From the NCBI GenBank assembly GCA_024305745.1, contig JAHRBS010000007.1, forward strand, positions 620,001 through 684,000: DNA of 64,000 nt. The letters run 5' to 3'. This DNA comes from Polyporus tsugae. Taxonomy: Eukaryota > Basidiomycota > Agaricomycetes > Polyporales > Polyporaceae. A program made the translations under genes and the position numbers. Shown here piece by piece: positions 1 to 10,945 of the stretch. Positions within the stretch are counted from its first letter, which is position 1. The number at the start of each line of letters is the position of its first letter. The notes under the pieces were generated by a model, which was given only the letters and a program-made list of their open reading frames with translations, did no database searches and was not told the DNA's origin.

Positions 1-66
1 TGGGGCCGGGAGTGGCCCCAAGCAGTGGTCTCAGTGGTAGTTATGCCGGCGGGATAATGCTCGACT

Positions 67-1277
67 TTGGTTTGTGTATTACTACTGGCAGTTGTTTGCC
101 TACCACTACTGACGGTCATACACCGTGCCGCAGGTCAAGGTACTAGTAGTGATGGCACCCCCACTGCAGGTCCCCCGGTGGTCGGAGAAGTGCCATCCCT
201 CGATGCGGCATTTCAACTCCAGTCACGAGATCATCACAAGCACCAGATCGACCCTGGCGAGGCACCCTTGTTTGTCGATGCTGAGACTCGTGCACAGGAG
301 GATACTGGTGTCTACGAGGCGAAAGACAACTCTCTCCGTGCTTTCGTAGCATCCTCTCCAACATCGGTGATCCTCGCCCGGCCACGGACTGAGGTCGACC
401 TGGTGCTCCCTCCAGCGGCTGCTTTCACACCGAGAGGTATCTCTGACAGCGACTTGTTGTATGTACTACCCAAGCTAACACTGACCTACAGGGCAACATT
501 TGCAGCTTCCTGACTTCGGCACAGGCTCCGTTACATGGCAGAAGGTCTTTCAGAAAGTCGTCGACCCAGCCTATCTTTGGGACGTCTGGAAGCCGGAGAA
601 GACACTCGAGCAATCCACTATCGAAGATCTGTGGGAGTCCTACAATATAGGTACCACAGTCAAGGATGCTGAAGGCAAGCCGATCGGATCAAAGCCACCA
701 CTCCGCCTTGTCGAGCAGCACTTCCGGTCCTCCTGGTGAAAGACAGCCAAGGTAAGCTAACCACATCTTACACTGCATTTGGAATTGTTGTGTAAACATC
801 TTCTTTACACGTTCCTTTCGCAGGCACGCAAGACATGGCAGCGTTACCGTGAAATCCCCGAGTGGATAGACGGTGTCATTCGGGCCGAGCGCATTACTCC
901 AATTGACGCAATTGCGTGGCTTCAAGAGAAGCGGCAGGTTCCGGGGAGTTCTGTCCTCAGAGGTCTCTCTTCACTCACTCAGGACCTCGCGGGAGAGCGG
1001 AAGGCTACATCAGTGTTGAATGGACCTTCCAGCCTTGGTGAGTGCTCTACCAGTGTCTGGAGTCTCCGAGCTGCCCAGTCACGCTTCAATGCCTGCAGTT
1101 TCATCCTCCCGAGTCGCCTCTCCTGTCTCCGCCTCTCCCCATCCAGTGTCGGAGTCCTCATCACTTCAGCTGGGATCATTATCGACCGGATCGGAGAAGC
1201 GCAAACGCGCTCCTGCAGTTGGAGCACGAACGCAAAAGCGGAAGAGAACACGGACTGCGACAACCAGAACGCAGTGA
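67..1277 (+). pseudogene. GCR1_C-domain protein relic, possible Crypton C-terminal part
   Basis: A coding stretch with introns near 437-492 and 751-823. The middle part reads LWDVWKPEKTLEQSTIEDLW, later the segment HFRSSW followed by KTAKARKTWQRYREIPEWID. This pattern (LW-x-W, a central WR step, then a basic helix) resembles the GCR1_C DNA-binding domain of fungal proteins, which is also carried by many fungal Crypton tyrosine-recombinase transposons. The tail (about 1195-1277) is very basic, with KRKR and KRKRTR clusters that look like nuclear localisation signals. At 737-739 the frame has TGA exactly where the family has the Arg of 'WR', consistent with CGA to TGA. No recombinase is visible, so either it lay upstream of the window or it has gone. 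The 5' end and the frame of the last exon are not resolved. Confidence 0.45.
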
Positions 1278-2176
1278 CTGTAATCATACAGCGCCATGCT
1301 GCCTACCACCGCTCTTTCCGATGTTTCGCGTTTTCTGATGTTTCGCATCGCTTTCAAGGACATATACACAGTGTTGTAACCACTAGTCTAGCATTGTATA
1401 TCAGGTCAGGTGCATGCTGTATTGTAGACACTTTCCGACTCGGACCATACTACTATATCATCTGGTTCTCAACTGTTGGCCTTTGTTCCGTTTTGAGTCT
1501 CATTTACCTGCATTGTAATTCTTGTTCCCTCCCATTTCAATCTTGTGAAATGCACTTGTATAGACCTCAAGTGCACAACAAAAGGATTCAAGAGTCGCGG
1601 CTCGTGTGCCACCCGCCGGCCGCCATGACCCTATGGTGCCTACCACAAATCAATCCTCGCGGCCTCACTTATGTCCATAGCCCTTCCAAAACATTTGATC
1701 AATATTCCATACCTTCACCACTATCCACTTGCACCTTTTATTTAATGACAGAATTGCCGTGCAGCACCCGACAATTCGACCTTTCACACTTCTGCATGCC
1801 GCGCATTTAGCGCCTGACCGCCACGGTCACTGACGACCGTTCAGCAGGCTAGGCTGTCCGAGCTTTGGCACTCATCACGCACACGGTCCAATTGAATTCG
1901 ATCTAGAGCACGAGTAGTATGGATTCAGACCACATCAGGAACTTGGATAAGTCTCACAATCGGGCCCACTGGCAGACTAGCACCTGCTCAGCCTCGGAGA
2001 GATCCCCCGCTGGTTAAAGTCACTCGCCAACTCCACTCTAGATCTGGAGTGTTGCCGCCAGCTCCTGACTCCTGTGTGCTCAAGTAGATAAATTCCGGGT
2101 CGTAGTTTTGCAATCGCACTTCCATACACCTGCTTTCACCCAGTAAAGCAGTCCTCGATCCATCAACATCAACAGG

Positions 2177-2607
2177 ATGCCGCCCGCCAACACCGCTGAA
2201 TCTCAACACACCGTGACTATCATATTATGGGTAGAGGTACATGGTTGTGATCTTAGCATACCGGCTGCGCTCACCCTTGCTCACCACCACCGATGGGATT
2301 GGGGACACAGGATGATTCACTACCGTACGAGTTTGTGGTGCGGTCAAGGCAGCCACTCACCCAGATATCGCCACACATTCACCGTTACGCCCCACTCTAT
2401 CGAGTATGCACACACAACGGCAACCTCTCACCTGCCGCCATCCTGGTCGAAGTGTGGGATCGCGGAGCAGGGGACTGGTTGCTTTACCGACTGAATGAAT
2501 CATTGCCCATCGCGGCTGGCACCACACAGATTGTGATGCGAATTGCAGGCACATCCGGGTGCATGGGACTTGGGTGGGAGATACAGATCCTCGAGGACTC
2601 GCCGTGA
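2177..2607 (+). CDS. Small two-exon protein of unknown function
   Basis: Exon 1 (2177-2236, 20 codons, starting MPPANTAES) joins exon 2 (2311-2607) across a 74-nt GT-AG intron with no change of phase. The product is about 118 residues. It contains a region ending EVWDRGAGDWLLYRL and a C-terminal GWEIQILEDSP. There is no signal peptide, membrane segment or recognised domain. The compact beta-rich-looking sequence (alternating hydrophobics, VVRS, ILVEVWD, QIVMRI) is protein-like, and the open frame survives splicing. It lies between two mobile-element relics, so it may be a repeated orphan family rather than a single-copy gene. I do not recognise a function. Confidence 0.45.
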
Positions 2608-3726
2608 ATGCCGCCATCTGGCCTCAGACAGGGGACCGCAACTCAAGTACTCTTGTATAAATGATTGGATATTTTTGCATTGCACATACATGCAGTCAGA
2701 AGTGCAGTAGCACAACGTAACGTACCGGTGACTACTACTCCGACCCCGTGTGCTCCTCTCGCCCTTCTCTGCTCCGCCTCCCGGTGCCCACCATGTCCTC
2801 TTCATTGTCCCCCAAGCACACTTCAACTGGTGGCCAGACGGCGTTCATTGGGGATGCGTTGGGGATGTGCAGGAAGTTGCATTGCAAGACCGAGCGGAGG
2901 AGAGGGATGAGCTGGAGGGAGTCAAACAGCCTGAGAGCTAGTAGCCAGGGGGTAGAGAAGCCGGGACAAAACAACAAAGCAGAGGGCAGTGGGAAGAGAG
3001 CAGCGGGCGCGGCCTTCACTCGAAGGACAGCTTTCCGTCCCAGACGGCACACCGATGAGCAGCGTCACGACACCGCGGCGGCGACGCGGTGTCGTGACCG
3101 TGGGGCAGCGACCGTCCGCCGTCCGCCGCCTTCGTCATAGGGAGCCGCGCCAGGGGAAGGAGAGGAGGAGAGAGAGGTGCAGAGCAGGGGAGAGAAGCGA
3201 CGGCGACGGTCGTGACCGCGCCCGCGAGAGAAGTGGTGACCGGGAGCGTGATGGGAGCGTGAGGGGGCGTGACGTCCCGCGAGGCCCAACCCCAGGCTAG
3301 GGTCAGCGCGGGTCACCGAGCGGAGGTCACCGCGCGGGCGCTTCGCCCCTGGTCACCGCAATCCGCCTGAGAACTGCAGTCTTCACTGTAAGTAGATCAT
3401 CTTAGATCTCCCTATATTTGTCTTTATTTGTACCGTGGCTGTACGCCTAGGCCTGTCTACGTCCGGCACCATCGCCATCGCACATACTATGGTGTTGACA
3501 TACCGCATACCGTGGCTACTACACACCCAATTTGCGATATGCTCCTCAGAGCTCAGATTTGTCAAGATTTCGGATGGGGATCTTTGACGGAGCTCGGCGG
3601 AGCTCCTCTGTTGGGGGCCCGCGGAGGGCTGGGCAAAGGGAGCACGTGAGGGTCCCACGCCTCCATTCTGGGACAGATAGGACTTAGCAGGCGGAATGTG
3701 CAGAGTTTAAGTTATCCAGGTCCCTC
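2608..3726. other. Intergenic, GC-rich stretch with hairpin and GGTCACC repeats
   Basis: No gene is supported. From about 2990 to 3360 the composition becomes very GC-rich. It holds a perfect inverted repeat and several GGTCACC/GGTGACC copies (listed separately). The several overlapping open frames here are a by-product of the GC content. Confidence 0.5.
3064..3098. repeat. Perfect 14-bp inverted repeat (hairpin, 7-nt loop)
   Basis: The left arm GTCACGACACCGCG (3064-3077) is the exact reverse complement of CGCGGTGTCGTGAC (3085-3098), with the loop at 3078-3084. Downstream, GGTCACC occurs at 3311-3317, 3325-3331 and 3351-3357, and GGTGACC at 3235-3241, so the motif GTCAC/GTGAC recurs through about 300 bp. 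This could be the terminal or subterminal part of a non-autonomous element, or a binding-site array. It is unlikely to be coding. Confidence 0.6.
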
Positions 3727-6700
3727 ATGCCGCCATCCACCGACCTCCCCTTTAACTGGCTCTATGGTACCTCATCAATTTTTGAATGCTTCGCAGTAGC
3801 ATTCTCATGTTGTATATCTTTAGATGAATTCCACCTTGTGCAGACCCCCGGAAATGAGGAGGTGGGCACCCAGTTACGGTATGCCTGCAAGCGCTGCGAC
3901 CCACTTGAGGTGCTCACAAGCAAGTCTCTGGCACACAAGCATGCATATCGCAAAAGCCATCGAAAGCACTTTGCGACTAGGCCCCGTTCCGAATCACCAC
4001 ACCCTGCACGGCCAGTGTCACCGAGCTCGTCTGAGAAAGCAAGATCTCCAAGTCCGATGTGGCGTCATGGGTCTCCAGCCCCTCCGAGCGTGGATATTGA
4101 GATGGTGCGAGTAGAGTGTTTGCGTTACATGGTGTATTTCTGATATTCTTTCCAGGTCGACCACTTCAGCATTGGTGCTCCCGACACACCGGAGCCACTG
4201 GCGTACGGCTCAGACTTAGAGCTTGAGTGCGAGCCTACAGTCCACCGGGATGATGATGACCTCCCATGGTCAGAGCACGACTCCAGTAAGTCATTTAGCC
4301 AGTTGCCCCCCAATCTAGCTATATAACTCTGCTATCAGCGGGCGATTGAGATGCGGAGAGTACCACTAGCACCGAGGATTCGGACTTGGAGAGTGATTCG
4401 GAGCCTGAGGACCGCTCTTCAGGCGATGAGACTGACCCGTCCGATCCATATGGGACGGGTTCACGTCCGACGGAGATGCAACATCGGGGTCAGCGTACAC
4501 GCGCACGCCAGTCACGATATAGGCCCTATCCCAACATGACCGTAAGTCCAACTGTGCGAGTCCTGCCTGGCAGTCGATGCAGCCCCAGATGCGAAGATTT
4601 AGTGGTGCATTCTAGATATGATCCTCAACCTGCCTCGACATCCCATCTCTGATGAGCAATTGAAAATATTGCTCTGGGGTCTCCGGTTGCTTGGCATGAA
4701 GCATGTGCCATCTCTTCAGCAAATCCGATGATTTCAAGAGCGTCTACGACAAACACCAATGTTCCGCAAGGACTCGTCTCAAGTGTCAGTGCTAGGGAAT
4801 CATTTCACTGGCAATAGTGTACTGAATTCAATTGGCTTGGTGAGTACTAAACACTGTTGTTGCATATTGAGAGTTTACACGGCTTGGATATTCAGGACAT
4901 GGCGAACTGGGAAGTCCGTCGGCGCTTATTTGTCTACCCGGAGGAACCGCTCGACGGCGTGTCCGAGCTTCGCCACTCCTGAAAGTGGATGTCTGGTCTT
5001 CCAGACGACCAACTTACACCTATGCGGGAGAACGATGGGGTTCATTTCTATGTTGGTGAGATCGCAATGCTGGAGAGTGGGGAGTTGGTTATTCCGCTGC
5101 AGTGGTTTTTGCGAGGCGGTTCAATGCAGATGTTCTACTATGCCATGCAGATAACCCACGTGAGGCACTGCTTCGTTTGCATGCCAGGAATTGGCTCTGA
5201 CCTTAAATAGGATGGTCTGCAGATTGATGACAGCAAGCGTCGAAAGGGACCGGCTTGCGGGTTGTCGCGGAACCTACCAACACTTCTGGACGGAGGTTAC
5301 TCGCGACGGGCACATACACGTATGTAATAATTGTGATTTCCATTTCGCTGTCTGATCTATGGAATGTATCATGTAGCGGTACTGCAAACGTTGTCCTGAG
5401 ATCTGTGGGATCTCAACCCATGGCGAGTCCGGGCACAGGGATGCCTGTGCTATGTGTATTTTATTCTGTTGGGGGGGGATGATGTCTCTGGGAACCGAAG
5501 CAAGACCTGGAACAAGCATTGGTGCTTCTACTTCTGCGCAGCTGGTTTACCATTAGCATGTATGATTTAGGAATACCTTGTCCACTTTGTGTCGACATCC
5601 CAGCATGCCGGTCCAGTTGAACAGGTCGCCATGATTACCTCGGAACTCCGGTATGCAATCAACTCCTAATGTCATATTAGTGGTCAGGGATCACTTGGCT
5701 GATGAATACTTTTAGGGCTGTTCGCGACACAGGTTATGTATGCTGTGAGGCTTTGGAGGGTGGTGGATCACGGGAATGTCTGGTTATTCCTGCAATATTT
5801 GTTGAGACCAGAGATGGACCTTGGCAGTTGGAGCTTAGTAGTCACTCCGGGGACAGCAAGCCCTGTCGGTTCTGTGAGATGGGTGGCACAGTCAAAGAGA
5901 GGTTGAGCGATAGCGGTTTTCTGGCGATTATGCAGGTAAATCTGATCACAGAAGTTGTCACGGAGGTCCCTGTTGTGCTGATGAGCCCTGTCAATAGCCA
6001 GGGGAGCCTCGCACACCCCAGAGGACGCTAGAGTGGGTCCAAGTGAACCTTACTCTGGCGACGCATCCCTGGAAAGGGGCGGAGATCAAGAAGAACCAAC
6101 AAAAGACAGGCTCCGTGGACACGCTAGCGCAAACACTCATCACGGAGTCGGTTAACAAGGGGAAGGAGATGTTCAACGAGAAAGACCCCAGTGGAGTTCG
6201 GGTGCATTCAAATGCGGCAATTCACAATATGCTCAAGGCGCGCATGGAGGAGAGGCTCCGTGAAGGGTGTTTTATGAATTCCTTGCTTTCGGACGACTGT
6301 AAGGCGATCTTGGGATGCATTGATGACACTTTGAACGTGCTAACTGTTTGCACTAGTCTTCGACCCGCACCAGGACACTGCGATCGGACGTCTTCACCTG
6401 ATCCTGCTCGGGTTCACGAAGTACTTCTGGAGTGCATCATTACCTGCTGGCGCGGGACAGAAACTATCTAATAAGGAGAAGGAAACTCTGGCAACTGCCG
6501 AGGCGATACTCTTCTCATTGAACCAGGGTGGCCTTGGAGATCAGTCGCTTCGTCCTGACTATATGATGCACTTCCGAGGGAGCTTGGTTGGGCGACATCT
6601 CCATGGCATTGCCCAGGTTGCCGTGTTTATTTTTGCATGCATTGTTGAACCTGTGCTACGGAGAGTATGGGTGATGCTGAGCCGCTTGTGTGCAATGTTA

Positions 6701-8223
6701 TTCATACAGGCTATCGAAGACATGGACTCATATCAGGTATGGTCCACAAGATTATATTGCTTGACCTCATTCTAACCCATTCCGCCCATGCCGAATAGGA
6801 AGATCTCCAAGTCACGATTGACGACTTTTACGACGCCGTCTGCGAATACAACCCGACATGGATCATGTACAAAAACAAGTTCCATTACCTCGCACACACA
6901 CCGCAAATGGTCAGACATTTCGGTCCCCTTGGGCTAGTCACTGAAGATCATTTTGAGAAGTTCCATGGGCTCTGGCGGCAAAGTTCTATATACAGCAACC
7001 ATCACACAGCTAGCTGCGATTCTGCACTCCATTTCAACAGCCTTGACGCCACGAAACACATCCTCTCCGGCGGGTTCTTCGAATGGGATGGGGAGATTGT
7101 TCATGCCGGTGAGGATGTCCTCGCAGTCTTCAACACAAATACAAATTTGCGCGAGCGCCTTGGATTGTGCTCGCCCAAGCTCTGAGTGGCCGGTAAGTAC
7201 CCCTATATTTGCCTGCTTGATACACAGCCTCACACGGACAGGATGAGTACGATGCTCAAAGCATGTGGCATCACTTAGTTGGGGGAGCCTAGCTGCCAGT
7301 CGCGATCCCGGCCTCTCCTCTATCTGGCCAGAGTCTGCTCGTTGCATGATGGATGACTTCTTCTGCGAGGCAAAGTCTGTGGTCACGATGCGGGGAGACA
7401 CCTGTGCACCAGGCAAATTTGCATGGTGCACAGCGCCTCAAGGGGGCATTGTCCGCATCGTAGCGATCTACTCTCAGTCAAGCTTGACCCGTTCATCCAC
7501 CACACCCCTGACCATGATACATGTCGAGTTATTCGACTTGGGGGACCGCCATGCTGACCTCGAATGTCCATGTCTCACCAAAAGAGGGACATACCTCGTA
7601 GAACCTTCGGTGCATGACATCCTTGGATCCCGGCACTTTGCTCCCTAATGCGCCGGCCGCAGGACTTGCTGTTCTTGTTGAATGTGCAACATGACTGCAT
7701 TCGAGGCAACTGTCAGGTTTCTAGCACTAGACGGGAGCAGCAAGAGCGATCACTAACTGACCGGGACATCGCAATCTTGACCCATTCCGACAATACCCAC
7801 TTCATCCTCAACATCTTCGTGCTCCACCACTTTGACGAGCTCATTGAACGCCTCCCATCTCACCTTGTCAGACCATCATCGTGCCGCCATCCACGAGAGA
7901 GGGATCACATTCGCAAGGCAGCAGCGGTGATCCTGTGGCAACAGAATGATGTTCGCAATGCGACAAGAGGCGCTGTCCGACAAGCTCGTACTGGTGCCAC
8001 TGCCCAGGCGAAGGCCATCAATGCACCTCCAATGTCAAACCCCTGGGTTCAAGAGAACATACCTCAAAATGTATCCCAACCCATGGTCGGCACGCAACCT
8101 GAAGGCAACCGACTCAAGCGACTGACAGAGCCAGGAGGGACCAGGCTGGATGATGATGGAGCAGTAGTAGAACGAGCATCCAAGCAGAGGCGAGGGGTAG
8201 ATAACACCGAGGCTGGGATGTGA
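3727..8223 (+). pseudogene. Large transposase-like repeated-family gene, inactivated
   Basis: A long multi-exon gene. It starts MPPSTDLPFNWLYD (exon 1 3727-3766, intron 3767-3823), then has a C-x2-C/H-x-H zinc-finger-like segment, an acidic Ser-rich linker, and a core with DDVSGNRSKTWNKH, HFVSTSQHAGPVEQ, FDPHQDTAIGRLHLILLG and KFHYLAHTPQMVRHFGPLG followed by IYSNHHTASCD. It ends with NVQHDCIRGNC and a basic tail (7648-8223). From memory, this motif order is shared by a large Agaricomycete family found in repeats. I take it for a DNA-transposon-associated protein but cannot place it in a superfamily. In-frame stops occur at 4347-4349, 4729-4731 and 4980-4982 (all TGA). The last two fit CGA to TGA. 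No terminal inverted repeats were identified. Confidence 0.65.
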
Positions 8224-8448
8224 CATTGACGGGCTCAGAAAGCATAAGATATGACAAGTGTACAGAAAGTATCTGGACCAGTCAAAGAGTTGCAGGCCGA
8301 ATGAGAACCAAACAAGGTTTCCAATAGAACAGCGCCAAGTGTGACACCATGAGATCAGACTCGGACATGCGTTGTGTGAACGACTCAGCACCCTCGCTTC
8401 TTGACCACCACTGCCAGCTCAGCACAAGCTCGTTTTATTCTATCCCTC
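8224..8448. other. Short gap between converging genes
   Basis: This is the 3' flank of the transposase-like gene and of the coiled-coil gene on the opposite strand. Nothing else was seen. Confidence 0.4.
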
Positions 8449-9214
8449 CTACAACAACCTGTAGATCTCGTGCTGTGTTTCGTCCCCATACAGTTCCAAT
8501 GACTCGCCTGCGCCATTCAGCCCATTCACCATCTTTTCAAACGTCTCCGCCAAACTCGTGTTCGAAGCTTCCAGTTCAGTGATCTGGCCTTCCAACCTGC
8601 CAACATTCAGGTTGAGCACCTTCCGCTCTGCCTCCCACAGTTGTTGCCGCTCTTCCAAAGCAGATACCCGAGTGGTGAGTTTCTCGATCTGTGTCAAGAT
8701 AACTCAAAGGAGACTTGGGGTCTTCCCTGGAGTTTCGAGAGGCACTGTCCTCTCGTCCAGTTCTGGTGTCATCGTCTGCACGAACATCGGTGACAGGGGA
8801 TCCCAGCTAGGCATCACAGAACTGCTTGGAGCTCCAGCCATGTGCATGCCTGTGACCATGCCAGGGCCCAATGTATGGTGCTCGTTGAGCTCCCCTGCAC
8901 CTTGTCGTGCTATAAACCAAATATTAGCTGATATTCATTTATCTTGACCACAGAATGTACCCTCCTCATTGGCCTCATGCTCACACTTGCGCTTCATGGC
9001 AGCACGGGCTGGTGGCCAACATTCTGATGTGTCGCTTGTCCTTGCAGGCGCTTCTCTCAACATTGAGTCCGCCGAATCCTCAAAGTGTTTGGGTGCACTT
9101 GTCGCGAGCTTCCGAAATCCTGAAGGACGTACTTTCTGTGAGTATTTACTGTAACTCAATGGAAAGCCGTAATACCTGAGGGTGCAGACAGAGCATCAAT
9201 CGCTGTTCTGCCAT
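8449..9214 (-). CDS. Coiled-coil protein of unknown function (repeated family?)
   Basis: Three introns can be placed in phase on the minus strand. The proposed start is at 9214 (MAEQRLMLCLHPQ). It is followed by a segment KVRPSGFRKLATSAPKHFED ending in a basic MKRKCEHEANEEG, then a linker, and a C-terminal exon (8449 to about 8685) with a clear heptad pattern (IEKLTTRVSALEERQQLWEA and onward through LEGQITELEASNTSLAETFE), i.e. a coiled coil of about 55 residues. The protein would be about 195 residues. It lies head to head with the gene at 9502. The start and the last intron (57 nt, GTGCCT...ACAG) are tentative. Confidence 0.4.
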
Positions 9215-9501
9215 CCACCTGAGAGTTCAGAAGTTTGTATTGAGATCTATACAAGCTTAACGTGCGTGAGTCCATCCATCCACCTCTTTCAATTCATTCT
9301 ACTCACTCGGAATTCTTTGCCTTTGCAGACAATGACGCCGCGTGAGCTCAATCCATGGCCACAGTTTTGGATGTGAGGTGTATCAAACACACTCGCCCTT
9401 CAATGGTGCAGCACACCTTTGTTTGTCCAAGTTTGTGACGTTGCACCGCACATCGGCCACGTCTTTTTTCTTCCACCCCCCTCGCTCCATCCTCGTCATT
9501 G

Positions 9502-10945
9502 ATGCCTGACTCAACACCTCCCCGCACTCCAACTCCAGCCACAAGCCAGCTCCCCACTCCAACTGGCACGACGGAAACGTTCACATGGTCTGCGTCATGC
9601 CGTGCTTTGTTCGAAGGCGAGGGCTTCCATGGGGGTCCAGCGACAACTCAAACCGACCTGCCTAGCACACGCATCAATGGCGCGACACACCCACCATTTA
9701 CGACCCCTCTCGGCAAGGTCTCGTCACTCAGCAATGCCACTGACCCCTCTTCAGAAGACCACAATGTAAGCCCCTCGCAGCCATGCTACAGATGTATGTT
9801 TACTCACTGTTTACACGCAGTTATTCTTGACCCCGCCGGCTCCTGTCGACCTCGGCAAGTACCGGTGTATCGCAGAGCAGGCCGGCTTGCGTGGTGAACA
9901 GGCGGATAGTGCAGTCGCAGTCGCGCTGGTGCGCATACCACCACAATCCCTATATCTCATATTGTTGTACTCATCCACCCGCAGATGACTCCAAGAACTG
10001 CCCGTGTTCAGATTTTCTCGACAGTGACTCACAGAATTAACCTCCTCAGCAAACTTTGTGAGGTGCAACAGAAGAATTGGGAAGTTCCATCCAAGGTCAA
10101 GGTGAGTGCTGCGCATTCAACTTAAGGTGTAATTCCGTCCTCACCATTTTCTGCAAACCGCCTAGGATCGCATGCACCCAGTAGTGCACCTCGCTGTGCT
10201 CGCACCAATGCCCTCATGCTACAAAGACCAACTCCCTCTCCTTGTACTTGTAAGTCAGCTCAACCCCACCCTTATCAATTGACAAACTGAATCTCTTCCA
10301 AGCGCATCCTGATCAAGGATGGCGCGCTTGCCAAGGACTATGAAACCAAGCAAGAAAAGTGTGCAAAGATTGTCATGAAGGAGGTGTCGACGTATGCTGG
10401 TCACGTCCGTTCGGACGTAAAGACCCTGGTGTGTCTTTTCCCACTACTAATCTTTGACATGTGGCATGCTGAATGCAGGCCAGATCCTGGGCTCAATGAA
10501 AGACCCTTCCATTGATGTCCTCAAGCTCACGAGAGCTCTTTGCAAGCCATGTGGCAAGGAGATCAAGATTACCAAGGAAGTTGTTGGCGGTGTTGCATAC
10601 CTCATAAGGTCTGGATCCTTTGGTCGTATGTGCCCTCTGTTGACGGTATTCTACTGTAGCGTGGCATCATGGCACTTCAGGCTGAAGGTCGCACAGCGGT
10701 CGCGATCAGTGCTGATTGAGACGTATGGTGGGACCTCCTCGAGCGCCGTGTGAAGGAAACTCGTGTGCGTCATGCGAGCCCAGATGACCGAGCAAAGTAA
10801 GTACTGTCGCCCCGCCCTCAATATGCATTTGATAATAATTTCTTTCAGGCACTTGCAGGACTGGGTTCGGGAGGACCAGGCTGCCTATGGTGAATGCGAG
10901 GTGGAAGGGCTCCCCACACTTTCCCCACACTCTACGTCTTTATAG
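9502..10945 (+). pseudogene. Multi-exon repeated-family gene with in-frame TGA
   Basis: It starts MPDSTPPRTPTPATS. Exons join cleanly at 9765-ish (DHN to LFLTPPAPVDLGKYR), 9930-ish (VAVAL to MTPRTARVQ), before DRMHPVVHLAVLAPMP, before RILIKDGALAKDYETKQEKC, and at VKTL to ILGSMKDPSIDVLKLTRALC. The next exon, from 10681, reads AEGRTAVAISAD, then TGA at 10717-10719, then DVWWDLLERRVKETR, spliced to HLQDWVREDQAAYGE and ending at 10945. So the frame is coding-like on both sides of one stop. The intron before 10681 cannot be phased with confidence. Family and function are unknown. It is predicted to be helical and soluble. Confidence 0.45.

Noticed and set aside
779..1810. 343-codon plus-strand frame
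   Set aside because: Only its first part is the GCR1_C exon; after about 1020 the frame is Ser/Cys-rich non-coding sequence, while the basic tail is in another frame.
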